Assembly (NCBI GenBank): GCA_022749755.1
Contig: CM040441.1
Coordinates: forward strand, 848,179-912,178
Reading direction: 5' to 3'
Source of the DNA: Azadirachta indica
Lineage: Eukaryota; Streptophyta; Magnoliopsida; Sapindales; Meliaceae
Length of the DNA: 64,000 nucleotides
Shown: piece by piece, positions 36,370-49,560 of the stretch
Layout: each line of letters begins with the position of its first letter
Position numbering within the stretch: the first letter of the stretch is position 1
Notes under the pieces: generated by a model
What the model saw: only the letters and a program-made list of their open reading frames with translations
The model's database searches: none
Told to the model about the DNA's origin: nothing
Translations under genes and position numbers: made by a program

Positions 36370-36925
36370 AAAAAGACTAAGAAACTAAATTTAAAACTCT
36401 TACATTAAAAGTTGCACTTCAATCACTTGTAATGTATGTCAAAAACACATCTAATAGATTTTGAATTTATGATCACAGATTTAAACATTTTTTAATAGCT
36501 TGATCTAAATATTTTGAATGGTTTTATGTTACAAATCAAGTGAATGAGTATGTGAACAATAGTTGGAAAGACAATTCGCCCTCACTTGGTAATAAATATT
36601 TAGTTTTTAATATTTTCTTATGATTCATATATAATTACAAATATTTTTTATTTGTTTTTCATTTTGAATGGGTATTATCAAGTTTATCCAAATGATCAGG
36701 AGTATGCCGTACGTATCAATTTTTTTTTTAAATCATCAAAAAATATGTCTAATACAACACACATGCATACACATATATATGTGCATCTTTAGATTCAGTT
36801 ATGATAAAAAGGTAACTTATAAAATGCATGATAGAAATAATATTATTTATTTATTATTTTAGAAATTTAAAATATTTATTTATTTAAATTAGAAAATTAA
36901 AATTGTAGTTTAGTTGAAATTTCTG
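36370..36925. repeat. Diverged direct repeat (partner at 6010-6630)
   Basis: See the partner. The position after copy B and its gap parallels the partner's position after copy A and its gap. Confidence 0.7.
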
Positions 36926-37494
36926 CATTTCGTAACTATATGCATTTCGTTTAATTAATTATATAAGATATTATAAATTAAAATAAAATTTTAATATAAA
37001 AATTGTGTAAAATTTTAATATTTTTTATCTAAAATAATAATCTATTATTTTGATTTATGTCTTGTGAATGATTAAAAGCAAATTATACTTTGAAAATGAG
37101 GCTTTTACTTTTAATTCAAAATTCAAGTAAATATAAAAACAATTTATTCAATTTTCTTCATATAAATTTTAATTATGAAAAATAAATTAAAAAAGCGGAG
37201 AATTGTAATAAGAATTACAGATTAAAAAAATAAATTAGATATTATAATATTATTTTTCTTAATTTTAACAATAGAAAACAAGAAATATATATTTGTTGGA
37301 AACTAGAGTTGTTTTTTATGAAATAAAAAATATGAATCACATGACTGGCGAGCAGACTTACCATGAAAACACACTTTCAACAAGATCTAAATATACGTAT
37401 GTATGTATGTCGTTTCATGATTCCTGTAAGTTGAATTTATTAATTTCTTGATCAACACATGAAATTATAAAATATATAGTGATAAGGAAAGAAA
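36926..37494. other. AT-rich non-coding stretch
   Basis: Nothing recognisable. Confidence 0.5.
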
Positions 37495-37745
37495 TCAAAA
37501 GAAGAAATTATTATTGAGATCAAAAGGAGAAATCATGATTTTCTTGTCTCATTGACTCTAGTCAATAAAGGGAAAATCATCATGACATTCTATGCCTCAT
37601 TAACTCTAAGTCAATAAAGGAAAAATGAATCAAGAAGTAATCAACAGCTAGAAGATCTCCAGTGGCTAAAAGGTCAATATTTATTTTGAAACAAATAATT
37701 CCTTATAACATTCCTTATTAAACTTCTTGTATCTATTTAACCTTG
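37495..37745 (+). mobile_element. Solo copia LTR fragment (partner at 50746-51005)
   Basis: Direct repeat of 50746-51005, sharing AAAGGAGAAATCATGATTTTC-like, CAACAGCTAGAA and AATTCCTTATAACATTCC blocks. At the partner it follows the 3' end of a copia pol, so this is probably a 3' LTR fragment standing alone. Confidence 0.6.
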
Positions 37746-38639
37746 TAAGCGTAGAAGAATTTTTATCAAGTAGAAAAACTTCTTTTGATTCCACAAGTTG
37801 CCATACAACACACACAAGGTCCCCATTGAATATATATATACACACGCTTAGATTCATGTTATTAGTTAGCCCATTAAGTTCATATTTAATTCCAAATTGC
37901 TTTGAGAGAATGCATGGGTTATCACGAGTCAATATAAATAATATTTTTATAAAATATAAATAAAAAAATATTATAAATAAAAATTTATCTAAATTTTAAA
38001 TTTTGTATACATAATATATTTATCTGAATATTAAATAAAATTGAAAGATCAATTTCATAAATTTAAAATAAATAAAAATAATAATATTTTATTTATTTTT
38101 AAAATTATAAAATTGATCTTTTAATTTATGAATATCATATTAAAAAGAAATTCAAAGTTTCAATAAATTTATATTAAAACGATGGTTTATAAATTAGTTA
38201 TTAATATGTTATAAAATTAAAAATAAAATATATTATTATTTTGATATTTTTCTAATTAAGAGTTGAAAATAATTTTTTTAGTTAATTAATATTATATAAG
38301 GGTATAATTGTTATTTTTTAATAAATTAAAATTTTTATAAATATTTTAAAAACTATGAAGACTATTTATGTTAATAAGTTAAATTTTAGAGACTCGTATA
38401 TTATTATATTTAATCCTGTCAACTATCAGAAGAATTTAGGATATTATGGAAACAAGAGAAGGGTATCGGGGCATTAGATCAAACAATAAGGAGAATCGGG
38501 CATTCTCCCAATGATTATAAATGTTAAGTTTTTGTTTTTACAAAAGAAAAATGATATGGCATAATAGTTCATAATATAAAATATTTTTGAATAAATTATA
38601 TAAATATGTACAATATTTTTATTCTACAATATATGATAT
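37746..38639. other. Very AT-rich non-coding stretch
   Basis: Nothing recognisable; mostly A/T runs. Confidence 0.5.
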
Positions 38640-40207
38640 ATAGGGGCTTTTGAGTTGATGCATTAAATTTTTGACGGGTACTTTCATTGCTCATGTGGTT
38701 CCTATAAATTTGACTCTTTCAATCACTAGAGTTATTAATTGATATTGATATATTAATAATTGTAGTTTAAGTAAGAATTGTTTGCTCTTGTGTGGCATCT
38801 ATTGCTTGTATTTTTATCCCTATTTTTTTTTTATCTTTTTATTTACTTCAGTTGATACCCACTGCACAGTAGCTAGCATAATCAAAATCTTCACAAAACT
38901 ATCTTGGATATACATTTATTATTATAATAATAATGATAATAAAACTGTTAATTAAAAAGTATAAAAATTATAACAAACTAAAAGTCTCACTTTTTTCTAA
39001 TGATAAAATTAAAAATTCGAAATATTTTGAGATTTCAATTGGTTTCTCGTCCATACAAATTCATACAAATTCATTTTTCTTTTAAATGATATATAGTCAA
39101 ATCTTTAATTATATCGTAATATATATCATTTCAGAATTTTCTTTGGGTAATATATAAGCCTAAGTTTGAGTTTTTGCATAATTGATTTGTCTACCTCACG
39201 TAGGTTATATATATATATATGTATATATATAAGATAAAGTTATTTATAATTTTGTCATTTTATGTTAATTTGTCTATTTTGGTGCACTAACTTTTATTAT
39301 TTCAAGAGTGTTAAATTTTGTAATTAAGAAATGAAAAAGTGTTAAATCTTTGATATTATATAGAAAAATCTTAATTAAAAGAAATTTACAAATTATAACA
39401 AATTAAATTCTAACTTTTTCAAATTAAAAAAATAAATAAATTATATACATAAATTAAATATATGAATAACTCCTTTACATCTCCAATTATTTCTTTCTGT
39501 TAAATATAACTTAAAATTGGTACTCGTGGTTTATATAAATATGAATCTCCATCTATTTGTTTTCTACGCACAACACAATCTCTTAGCAATCAATTTATAA
39601 GAATCGCTTGGTCCTGTGTGGCTTCTATCAAATTTCTTGTACTTTCATCTCTATTTTCTTTTTTTATTATTTATTTTCTCAGTTGACATCCTTCACAAAA
39701 TAGATAGTATATCAATCATTGGTGTAAAGGAAACTACAATTTTAGATATTTTTGTAGACTTGACACATTGACTTGTGGAATTAATTTTTGTAAATAAAAA
39801 TAAAATATATAATAAAAAGCTATGATAAATATTAATTACAATTAAATCTAAAATTAGGATACTAAGATTGTGATAAATTTAAATTTAGATTGATATAATT
39901 TTTGTTATTAATAAATCCTATTTTATTTTATATTTTAAGATCTTTTCTATTTATTTATTTAGGATTTTTTAATAATAGACTTACATTTTATAAGAATACA
40001 AGTAATAGTTAAATATTAACTTACATTTTTTTCTAAAATAATAACCTTATGCAATTTACATGTACTTTTTTTATCTTACCTATTATATGGGGCTTTGCTT
40101 GTGGGGTTCCTACAAATTGGGGCCTCCGTCTGCTTATTTATTATGGATAAAATCATTTTAACTTTTGCCTTCATAAATTCATCATCTACTTCCATCTTTG
40201 TTCATCC
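38640..40207 (+). promoter_or_regulatory. LRR-gene promoter plus orphan promoter modules
   Basis: Three variants of one upstream block, containing TTGCTCATGTGGTTCCTATAAATT-like sequence then a CTTCCATC or CGCA leader, occur near 38690, 39530 and 40085. Only the last is followed by an LRR coding start at 40208. The first two have no gene after them. Confidence 0.5.
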
Positions 40208-43022
40208 ATGGAGTTATCATCCTTTAATAATAAGATTCTAGTTTTCTCCCTTGTTTGTCTGATCCAATTTCTCGTTTTGAATTTTTCACTCACTACTATG
40301 TCTACTAAAGAAGCCATGCTCTTCTTAATTGGAAAGAAAGCCTCTACAAAAATCATAACCTTTCTCTCCTCTCTTCATGGAATCTTCTTCCTGTTAATGC
40401 TACCAATATTTCTTTTCACTCTAAATCAAAACTCAACCTATGTACTTGCTTTGGAATTCGTTGCAATTGTGTTGGAAAAGTCCTTAGTATTAACCTATCA
40501 ACTACAAGTCTTAAGGGTACGCTTCATGAGTTCTCATTCTCATCATTTCCTGATCTTACATATCTTAATCTTAATGTGAATGAATTTTTTGGAATCATCC
40601 CACCACAAATCGATAACCTCACAAAGCTCAAGTATCTTGATTTATCAATAAATCAAGTGTTTGGGAAAATACCACTAGAAATTGGCCTCTGAACTCATTT
40701 GAAGTTCCTTTACATTAATGAGAACCCAGTTAAGTGGCTCAATTCCACTAAAGATAGGAAACTGGAAGTCCATGTCAGAACTAGAATGGTTAGAAAATCA
40801 TTTGAGTGGTGTTATTCCTCTTTCAATTAGAAATCTAAGTAATTTAAAGATATTATATCTGTGTACAAATGAGCTTTCTAGTTCGATTCTTGAGGAAATA
40901 AGAAACTTAAAGTCCTTGTTAGTACTAGCATTGTCAAAAAATCATCTTAGTGGTGTAATTCCTTCTTCAATTGGAAATCTGAGCAATTTAAGGATATTAT
41001 GCATGTATACAAATGAGCTTTCTAGTTCTATTCTTGAGGAAATAGGAAACTTAAAATCCTCGTCAGAACTAGTATTGTCAGAAAATCATCTTAGTAGTGT
41101 TATTCCTCCTTCAGCTGGAAATCTGAGCAATTAGAGGTTATTATACCTGTATATGAATGAGCTTTTTGGTTCTATTCCTGAAGAAATAGGAGCTTTGAAG
41201 ATTCTTTCCCAATTAGACTTATGTGAAAATCAATTTAATGGTTCTATTCCTCTTTCTTTAGATAATTTGATTAACTTGAAAATTTTGCATCTTTTTAATT
41301 ATTCTCTTTCTGGTTCCATTTCTCCAACCATAGGAAATTTAAAGTCTCTTCTTAAGCTAGATTTATAAATAAATCATTCTAGTGGTGGTATTCCTCCTTT
41401 AATTGGAAATTTGAGTAATTTGAGGACATTATACCTATATACAAATAAGCTTGCTAACTCCATTCTTGAGGAAATAAGGAACTTGAAGTTTCTTTCCAAT
41501 ATAGGCTTGGTCGGAAATAAACTCAGTGGTTCAATACCTCTTTCCATAGGTAATTTAAGCAACTTGGTTGATTTACATCTTGGTTTTAACAAGCTAGTGG
41601 GTTCCATTCCTCAAGAAATAGGAAATTTGCTGAAGTTGTATATTGGAAAGAAATGAATTTACCAGTTATTTACCATATAATGTTTGCCAAGGCAAATTAC
41701 TTCAGAAATTCACTGTAGATAATAATCACATTAAAGGTCTAATCCCTCAAAGCTTGAGATATTGTACAAGCCTAATTAGAACTCACCTTAAATGGAACAA
41801 TCTCTGGGAAATATATCTGAAGAATTTAGCATTTACCCAAACCTAAATTTTGTTGATCTTAGTCACAACAGATTTTATTGTGAAATCTTATATAATTGAG
41901 GAAAATATCTGGCACTTAGCACTTTGAACATTTCAATGAATAATATCACTAAGAGCATACCACCTGAGTTTACAAACTCATCTCAACTACAAGTGCTTGA
42001 TCTTTCTTTTAATCATATAGTTAGGAAGATTCCAGTGGAACACAGAAAGTTAACTTCTTTAAGTAAACTTATCTTGAATGAGAATAAACTTTTTGGAAGT
42101 TTACCTCAAGAAGTGGGCTCATTAACTAAACTTGAGTACCTTGACTCGCTTACAAATGAATTAAGCAACTCAATCCTAGAATCTCTTGGCTACTTGTCAA
42201 AATTACATTAATTGAATTTGTGTAACAATCAATTTAGCTAAGAAATTCCAGTTGAGATGCAAAATTTGTTTCAACTTTTAGAGTTAGATTTGAGTCATAA
42301 CTTGCTCAACGGAGAGATACCATCCTAAATGTGCAATTTAGAAAGTCTAGTGAACTTGAATCTATCCCACAATAACCTCTCTGGTTTAATTCCAAATTAC
42401 TTTAAGGGAATGCATAGCTTATCAGACATTGACAAATCTTGTAATGAATTACAAGGTCTAATTCCTAGTAACAAAGCATTTCGAGATGTGTCCATTGAAG
42501 AATTATGAGGGAACAAAGGATTGTATGCCAATGTTAAAGGATTGTCATCTTGCAATGCTTTCACTTAATGCAAGCAGTCCTCAACAAAAAAATGGCTTAT
42601 AATTTTGCCTTCTATTTTAGAAGCTCGATTTATAGTGATTGCAATGTTCTTCGCTTTTGGAAGAAGGAAGACGAAATTGCGAAAGCAAGAAAGCAATTAT
42701 GTAAACACTCCAATATTGCTTTCAGTATTAACCTTTGAAGGGAGGACTTCCAATTTTACATTGGAGAGGGCAGATAAGGAAGTGTTTACAAAGTTGAGTT
42801 ACCATAAGGAGATATCATAGTAGTTAAGAAATTTCACTTGCCATTTTTAGGTGAGATTGTTAATCAACAAGAATGTTTGAATGAAATTAAGGCATTGACA
42901 AAGATTTGACATCAAAATATTATCAATGTTCAGATGACTGACATTCCTCTTTTTTTTTATGAATATCTTGAAAGAGGTAGCTTGGCTGGAATTCTAAACA
43001 ACGAAACAACAATCTTTTTCAA
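40208..43022 (+). pseudogene. LRR receptor-like kinase pseudogene, right copy 2
   Basis: The most complete receptor relic. ATG at 40208 starts a hydrophobic signal peptide (MELSSFNNKILVFSL). After one frameshift come the LRR cap and 24-residue LRRs from about 40520 to 42330, with frame breaks or stops near 40690, 41132, 41368, 41640, 41850, 41900, 42211 and 42240. A C-terminal cap follows to about 42540, a transmembrane-like stretch at 42600-42660 is followed by basic residues, and the kinase begins at about 42765: GSVYK, VVKKFHLPFLGEIV, NEIKALTKI, EYLERGSLAGIL. It stops at the hinge near 43022, so HRD, DFG and the C-lobe are absent. The family (MIK2/At1g35710-like) perceives peptides or cell-wall cues at the plasma membrane. 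From 41229 it belongs to the inverted repeat. Confidence 0.88.
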
Positions 43023-43023
43023 C

Positions 43024-43746
43024 TAATGGATTTATAATAGAATAAATACTGGGTGTAACTTTAACTACTTTCATGGACTTGATGAGTAGACATATAGAAA
43101 TGATGATATTCATTTATTGGAGTGAGAAAATAATTTGATAAAAATTTGAGTCATAATAATATTATGCAATCTATATGTTTTTTTTTTTCCTTACCTTTTA
43201 TACGAGGTTTGCTTATGTGGTTTCTATAAATTGGGCTTTTCATATGCTTGTTTTCTATGTGAGCATATAATCATTTTAGTTTTTACCTTCACAACTTCAT
43301 CATTTGCTTCCATCTTAGTTTTTCTATGAAGTCACATTCTTTAATAACAATTGATTCATAGAAATTTGAATGCTAATTTGAAATATCTTTTGAATTGTTC
43401 AAATGGCTTTCGGTCAGTGGATTTATAATATAATCAATGATAAGTGTTAGTTTACCTATTTTTGTGGACTTGACACATAGACTTATAGAAATGATGATAT
43501 TCATTTATTGAAGTGAGAAAATAATTTGATAAGAAATCAAGTAGTAGTTATTGACTTACATTTTTCATTTTAAATAATAATCTAATGCAATCTACATGTT
43601 TTTTTTTTTTTCCGACCTCTTATACAGCATTGCTCATGTGGTTTCTATAAATTAGACTCCTCATCTACTTGTTTTCTATGCGCCAATATAATCAATTTAG
43701 GTTTTTCCTTCGCAAATTCATTGTCTACTTCCATCTTGGTTTTCCT
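43024..43746 (+). promoter_or_regulatory. Tandemly duplicated LRR promoter, right arm
   Basis: Two copies of about 330-350 bp, 43024-43345 and 43416-43746, share ACTTGA-GAGTAGACATATAGAAATG-like, GATGATATTCATTTATTG and TGTGGTTTCTATAAATT blocks. The first copy ends with ATG at 43326, eleven further codons, then TAG: a promoter and start codon without a gene. The second leads into copy 1. Confidence 0.65.
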
Positions 43747-45375
43747 ATGGAGTCATTATCCTTTAAACATAAGATTCTAGTTTTCTCACTTGTTTCTCCT
43801 ATCCAATTACTTATTTTGAATTTTTCACTTGTTATTATGTCTTCTACTTCAATTGAAGAAGCTCATGCTCTTCTCAATCAGAAAGCAAGCCTCCATCAAA
43901 ATCAGAACCTTTCTCTCCTTGCTTCATGGAATCTTTTTCCTGTTAATGATGCCGATAATTCTTCTCACTCAAAATAAAAAATCAGCCCATGTTCTTAGTT
44001 TGGAATTCACTTTAATCTTGTTGGAAGAGTCCTTGGTATTAACCTGTCAACTACAGGTTTTAAAGGTATGCTTCATGAATTCTCATTTTCATCGTTTCCT
44101 CATCTTGCATATCTTAATCTCAGTCTAAATAAATTTTTTGAAATCATCCCACCTCAAATAGCTCATCTTACAAAGTTTAAGTAACTTGATTTACATGTAA
44201 ATCAATTTTTTGCAGAAATACCGCTAGAAATTGGTCAATTTCTGATTAACTTAAAGACTCTGCATCTTTCTGAAAATTTTCTTTCTAATTCTATTCCTTC
44301 AAGTATAGGAAATTTAAAGGTTTTGTCAAAACTAAGTTTGTCCAGAAATCATCTCGGTGGTATTATTCTTTCTTTAATTGGAAATCTGAGCAATTTGAGG
44401 ACATTAAGAGTATATGAAAATGGGCTTTCTGGTGCTATTACTAAAGAAATAGGAAGGTTAAAGTTTCTTTCCAATATAGACTTGACCGACAATCAATTGA
44501 ATGGTTCGATTCCTCTTTCTTTGGGTAATTTGATTAACTTGATGATTTTGTATCTTCTTAATAATTCTCTTTCTAGTCATATTCCTCCAAACATAGGAAA
44601 TTTGATAGCTCTTCTTGATCTAGATTTGTCAGGAAATCATCTCAATGGTGTTATTCCTCTTTCAATTGGAAATCTAACCAATTTGATGTCATTATACCTG
44701 TATAATAATGAACTTTCTAGTTTTATTCCTCAATAAATAGGAAATTTGCTGAAGTTGAGTAAGCTAGAGTTAAATGCAAATCAATTCACTGGCTATTTAC
44801 CAGACAATATTTGCAAAAAAAAATTACTTTAGAAATTCACAATAGGTAATAATCATATTGAAGGTTCAATCCCTAAAAGCTTGAGAGATTGCATATGCCT
44901 AACTAGAGCTCGTCTTGAATGGAACAATCTCTGTGAAAATATATCTAAAGATTTTGGCATTTATCCAAACCTATATTTCATTGATCTAAGCCACAATAAA
45001 TTTTATGATGAAATCTCAACCAATTAGGGAAAATGCCCAACACTTGGCACTTTAAACATTTCGACGAATAATATGGTTGGGAGCTTACCAACTAAGTTTG
45101 CAAACTTATCTCAATTAAGTGTGCTTGATCTTTCTTTTAATCATATAGTAAGGGAGATTCCAGTGGAATTCAGAAAGTTAAATTCTCTAACTAAACTTAT
45201 CTTAAATGGGAATAAACTTTTTGGAAGTTTACCCCGAGAACTTGGCTCATTAACCAAATTTGAGTACTTCAACTTATCTACAAATAGATTGAGCAACTCA
45301 ATCCCACAATCTTTAGGATACTTGTTGAAATTACATAATTACTGTTACACTGTTAAATTAAACTCTTACAAATAA
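43747..45375 (+). pseudogene. LRR receptor-like kinase pseudogene, right copy 1 (ectodomain only)
   Basis: I take ATG 43747 (MESLSFKHKILVFSL), which aligns with the start of copy 2; an in-frame ATG at 43678 would add 23 residues ahead of the signal peptide. The signal peptide, the LRR cap (EEAHALLNQKASLHQ) and about 17 LRRs are visible. Breaks include TAA at about 43975, stops near 44182 and 44734, and frame loss near 44830 and 45027. The longest clean LRR stretches are 44323-44736 and 45073-45375. LRR similarity ends near 45340 (SLGYLLKLH), followed by unrelated AT-rich sequence, so the transmembrane and kinase parts were lost before the arm was duplicated, as the left copy 1 ends at the same place. 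Confidence 0.87.
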
Positions 45376-48139
45376 TTCTGGAAACATCATCTAATTGCAG
45401 AAGGATTAGATGAAAATTAAAGTGTACTCTATCATATCATTCAAGAAGCAAAAGAAATTTCTTAGTGTGAGATATACAAGGAAACAACATAATATTACAA
45501 AAATAAAATGCAATAAGATTTGTATTTATTTATAATTTAACAATCGAGATCTAAAATTAGGTGACTTTTGATGTTGATAATTTAGTGATTATATTAAATT
45601 GCATAGATTAATGAATGAAAATTTGTATTCAAAATTACGTTAAAAAGAAAATTGTTCACTTCGGCTTAAAAAGTCACATTGAGAGAGAAGTTATCAAACT
45701 TATCATATCTCCACCCACCGCAGCTTCCCTAGTTCAAATGTGAACGGTTAATATAAGAATTTTAATAATTATATATGTCATTGCTCTGTTTTTTTTTTCT
45801 TCAGTATTATTATTTTTTACTGTACATGCTCTTGAAAAAACTCATAATATTTGATAGTGTTTTTCTAGGTCAATCAAAAAAATGCAAAATATTTATTGAT
45901 AAATATAATTGGCTAAAATATGTTAAATTTCTTGTTATACACATTTTTACTTTTATATTTCATATTTTATATTTTTTGTTTAAATTTAATACTTCAATTT
46001 GTAAATTTAATGAAATTTTGCATTAAAATTTTTAATTTTTACGTTATATATTACTTCAATTCTTTGTATTACCTTTACATATATAGTTGAAGGATATAAA
46101 TTTCTTAATTGATTATTTAGAAGTTATTTGGTTGGTACTAGACAAAAGTTTTTAAAAATTAAAAAGGTCATTTTTCTTTTATTAGAAGAAATTTAAAATT
46201 TAAGTTTTTAACAATAAAGTTGTTTTGACCTTTTTCGAAACGTGAAATTATTTAAAATATTTTTATTTTATTTAAAAATTTTTATGTTATTTCTTTAAAA
46301 GTAAAGTATTAAAAACTTATAGTAATTACTCAATTTTTTCTAAAAATTTTTTATAATAATTAAACAATTAATAAATTTTTATTAAAAAATCTACTTATAA
46401 AAATTCTATTAATAAAATGTCTACTCTCAAAACTTCTACTTAAAGGATATACTAAACAGGCCCTTAATATTACATTTTATATCACTAGCGAGAAAGTAAT
46501 TGGACTACATTAAAAGCTCTATACCTTTGTAACTTATTAAACACTACTGCAGTGAGTTTGACTTTACAAGCTATGGTTCTCCTAATTTGGCATATGCATT
46601 TTGAAACCAAAAAATAAGATTGTCACATCTTAATCACAATACTAGTGTTAAATATTTGAAATAATGTATTAATAAGCTTAATTGCAAAAACATTAATATA
46701 ATAAAATATTATTAAAAATTTATTCAGTTCAATATGTATAGTCAAGCAAATAATGTTTAAAGTTTTTAATTTGTGTTGTAAAATGAAGGGACATATTTGA
46801 TATTTCTTTTAGCAAATAAGGGTATATAGTCACAGCACTTTCGGTGACGTTGAAAAAGGGCAACGTCATATATTACAAAACTAATATTGAAATAAGATTT
46901 GTATTTAATTATAATTAATAGTCGAAGTCTAAAATGAAAAGATAATATTTGACATTGACAACTTAGTAATATATCAACTATTGAATTGCATAGATAATTA
47001 CCAAAAATTTTTATTTAAAATTTAGTAATGAAAAACATTCATTTTAACTTAAAATGTTCATTGAGAAAGGTCAAAGTCATTAATCATTCTTAACTTAAAA
47101 AACAGTTTTTGAAAAGGAAAAATGACCTAAAATTCTCACAAATTTAACCTAATTACTCGTCACCAAAAAGTTTAAAAAATATTTCGTTACGTCTTACCGT
47201 GGTATAAGATTAAAGAAAAATAGTACAAAATTTAACCTTGACATAAATTTAAAAATAAATGGGTCCCATAGGATCATACTATGTCTAGCATATTTGTCAA
47301 TTTGTGTGCTCAAAATAATAATTTTTAACTTTGATGTGAAATTAAAGACTAATTGATTAGTTTGATGGGAAAATAAATTGGTTTAGACATAAAATAATAT
47401 TTTTTTTTACTTTGACAGGAATTAAATAATTTTCATAATAAATATAATAATTTATTGTGTTTAAACAAAAATTAAATTGTAGTTACAAAACTGAATAATA
47501 TAATTAAATGATATTTAAATTAAATTAAATGATAATTATCCTAACACATGGCATTTGATTGGCTGCAACATTTCTTCCTTATACCATTTTTCACTCTGTC
47601 CTCTTTTGCTTACTTTTTATTTTTTTCTTTCAGGTGCATATGCTCTAATCCAAACACCCTTCATCCCTCTCATAGAACAAACTAATTCTTCAATTTTCTA
47701 TTTCCGATTATATCTACCGTACATTTTCTTTTCAACATCTTAGCTTCACCCTCCTCTTCCTCGGTTTCTCTACTTTTTTATGCTATTATCTCCTTTTGCA
47801 TGCATTTCTTTCCTCAAATTCACGTCACTTCTTCAACCAGCACTAAGCCCCTATTTATCAAGGACTTCTCCAACTCCATGGCTGCCAATCAACGAAGGAA
47901 CGAACAAAAAGAGATAGCAGGTTTGATTATTCAACAACTAAAGATAAGAAATTAAAAGAAAATATTTTATTTCAAGATTGCAAATTTTGCCCAAAATCAT
48001 AATTTCACAAATTCTTCTTTCTCTTCAACCAAAATTCAATTTTTTCACCCATCAACATTTGTCAATCCTTTTCCTCTGTAAACAAAAATCTTCAAAGTCT
48101 TCCGCTGTTTCATCTTCCCTTCAATCCCTTCCCACCACC
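45376..48139. other. AT-rich arm sequence and captured host sequence (right)
   Basis: Mirror of 13319-16080. It contains the MITE-like element (46110-46463) and, at 47555-48139, the sequence in which the copia element inserted. In this arm the short ORF starting ATG 47878 keeps CGA where the left arm has TGA. No recognisable gene. Confidence 0.55.
46110..46463 (+). mobile_element. MITE-like element, right arm
   Basis: Mirror of 14995-15345; ends GGATATACTAAACAGGCCC. Related to 54875-55190, which has no full ends. Confidence 0.5.
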
Positions 48140-48144
48140 ACTAC

Positions 48145-48597
48145 TGTTGGGTTGGGCTTTACTCCTATTTAGAGAAAGCCCAATTTTGAAGCACACATGG
48201 TTAAAAGTATTTTTTAACTTTGTTTTGTGGCTATATAAGGTGTGTGTGTAAGAAGAGTAGTGTAAGCCATAAGACAGAAAGACTACACTTTATCAGAAAA
48301 TTTTAGTCCTACATAGTTTTCATCAAGCTAACAATCAGGTGGCGATTTGAACTTCGTTTTAGCTCAAATTTTACGTAGAGATTCTACACACATAGTTCTT
48401 GATTCTGGACGGTGTGATTGACCATCAAAGCTCTTTAGGACGTCCAAATTTATGTTTACGGCAACTCTAATTTTCAGAAATTTTTCTGTAGTCTTATTTT
48501 GGCTCTTTCACTTTGGTGTTGATCTATTGGTGTATTTGGTAAGGTTTTTTTTGGCTCTCACTTTGTGATTGAGTTCTTATTTGTTTCTAAAACTGAA
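48145..48597 (+). mobile_element. Truncated copia LTR in the identical target site
   Basis: Starts TGTTGGG directly after ACTAC, the reverse complement of the left arm's GTAGT target duplication. It matches the left 5' LTR (12862-13313, reversed) at about 95% by eye and breaks off at 48597. It is followed by a short repeated piece of the same LTR (48600-48650). Confidence 0.88.
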
Positions 48598-48649
48598 AGT
48601 ATGTGATTGAGTTCTTATTTTTTTGGCTCTCACTTTGTGATTGAGTTCT

Positions 48650-49560
48650 TACTACAATACCTTACGTCTATATAATTGCTTCGTTCATGTAACATCGGAT
48701 TTTTGGAGAGTTTTATTGCTGAACTATTGTCACAATAGCTGTTTTTCTTTTATGACCATGAAACATTACCTGAACCCATCATTAAAAAAATAATTAGAAG
48801 TGCTTTTTCTGTCATTAGGATCTCCAACATAACCACTATCTATGAAGCAAATAAATATGACTTTTCTCTTTGTTTGTAGAAGAATATAAAAATCAGTTGT
48901 ACCATATCTACAACTTCTTTTGGCAACTAAAAATAACATCACAGCTTATTATGATTTTCTTAGTGTTATGATTGGTAACATGTAAGCTTTTTGATTGATC
49001 ACTAACACCAAAGAAAATACATTTTTTTCCATTTGTGATCCAGCTTTTTCCTCATTGCATTTGGAATGCGGGCATATGTGATGCACCCAAAAATTTTGAT
49101 GTGATCAATGGTTGGTCTACGACTGCTCTATAAATTGAATCAAGAATTGCCCAAACCAAAAGCTCTAGAAATTCTCTTCATCGAACGAAAAATCACTTTT
49201 ACAAGGATAGGTTTTGCTTCTAAATTGAATCAAGAATGTTTAACGGAATGATGGATCCACAATATATTAAATATATCTAAATTAAACACACCTAGTGCTA
49301 AAGCTGAAGTCTTCTTGATCACCCATTGACCCCGTCTAGGTAATTACAACTCACGCGCACAAGAAAATCTGTCACTGGACAAAAGATGAGAGTTCCCTGC
49401 AAGTATCTTAATATCTGTTTGACAATCCGTATATCATAGCCTTGGTGGGTGCTTGAAATATCCAGCCTTGTAAATATGAGGTATTGTAGACTTCTGACAA
49501 GGCTATGATACACTGTTGCGTTTACAAGATTATTGTCATCTGGAAAAAGGGTCATTTTAA
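48650..49560 (-). mobile_element. Decayed Ty1-copia pol fragments, minus strand
   Basis: Minus-strand pieces include an RT-RNase H linker region (49319-49555: VYHSLVRSLQYLIFTRLDIS then QILRYLQGTL) and an RNase H piece near 48780-48840 (DPNDRKSTSNYFF). Between them, near 49000-49220, is a piece resembling the end of integrase (FDEENF). The order is not that of an intact pol, so the block is rearranged. Confidence 0.75.

Larger units (their letters stand above)
41229..48597. repeat. Right arm of about 7.3-kb inverted repeat
   Basis: Reverse complement of 12862-20193. The inner end lies in the LRR run of copy 2; the outer end cuts a copia LTR. Confidence 0.9.
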
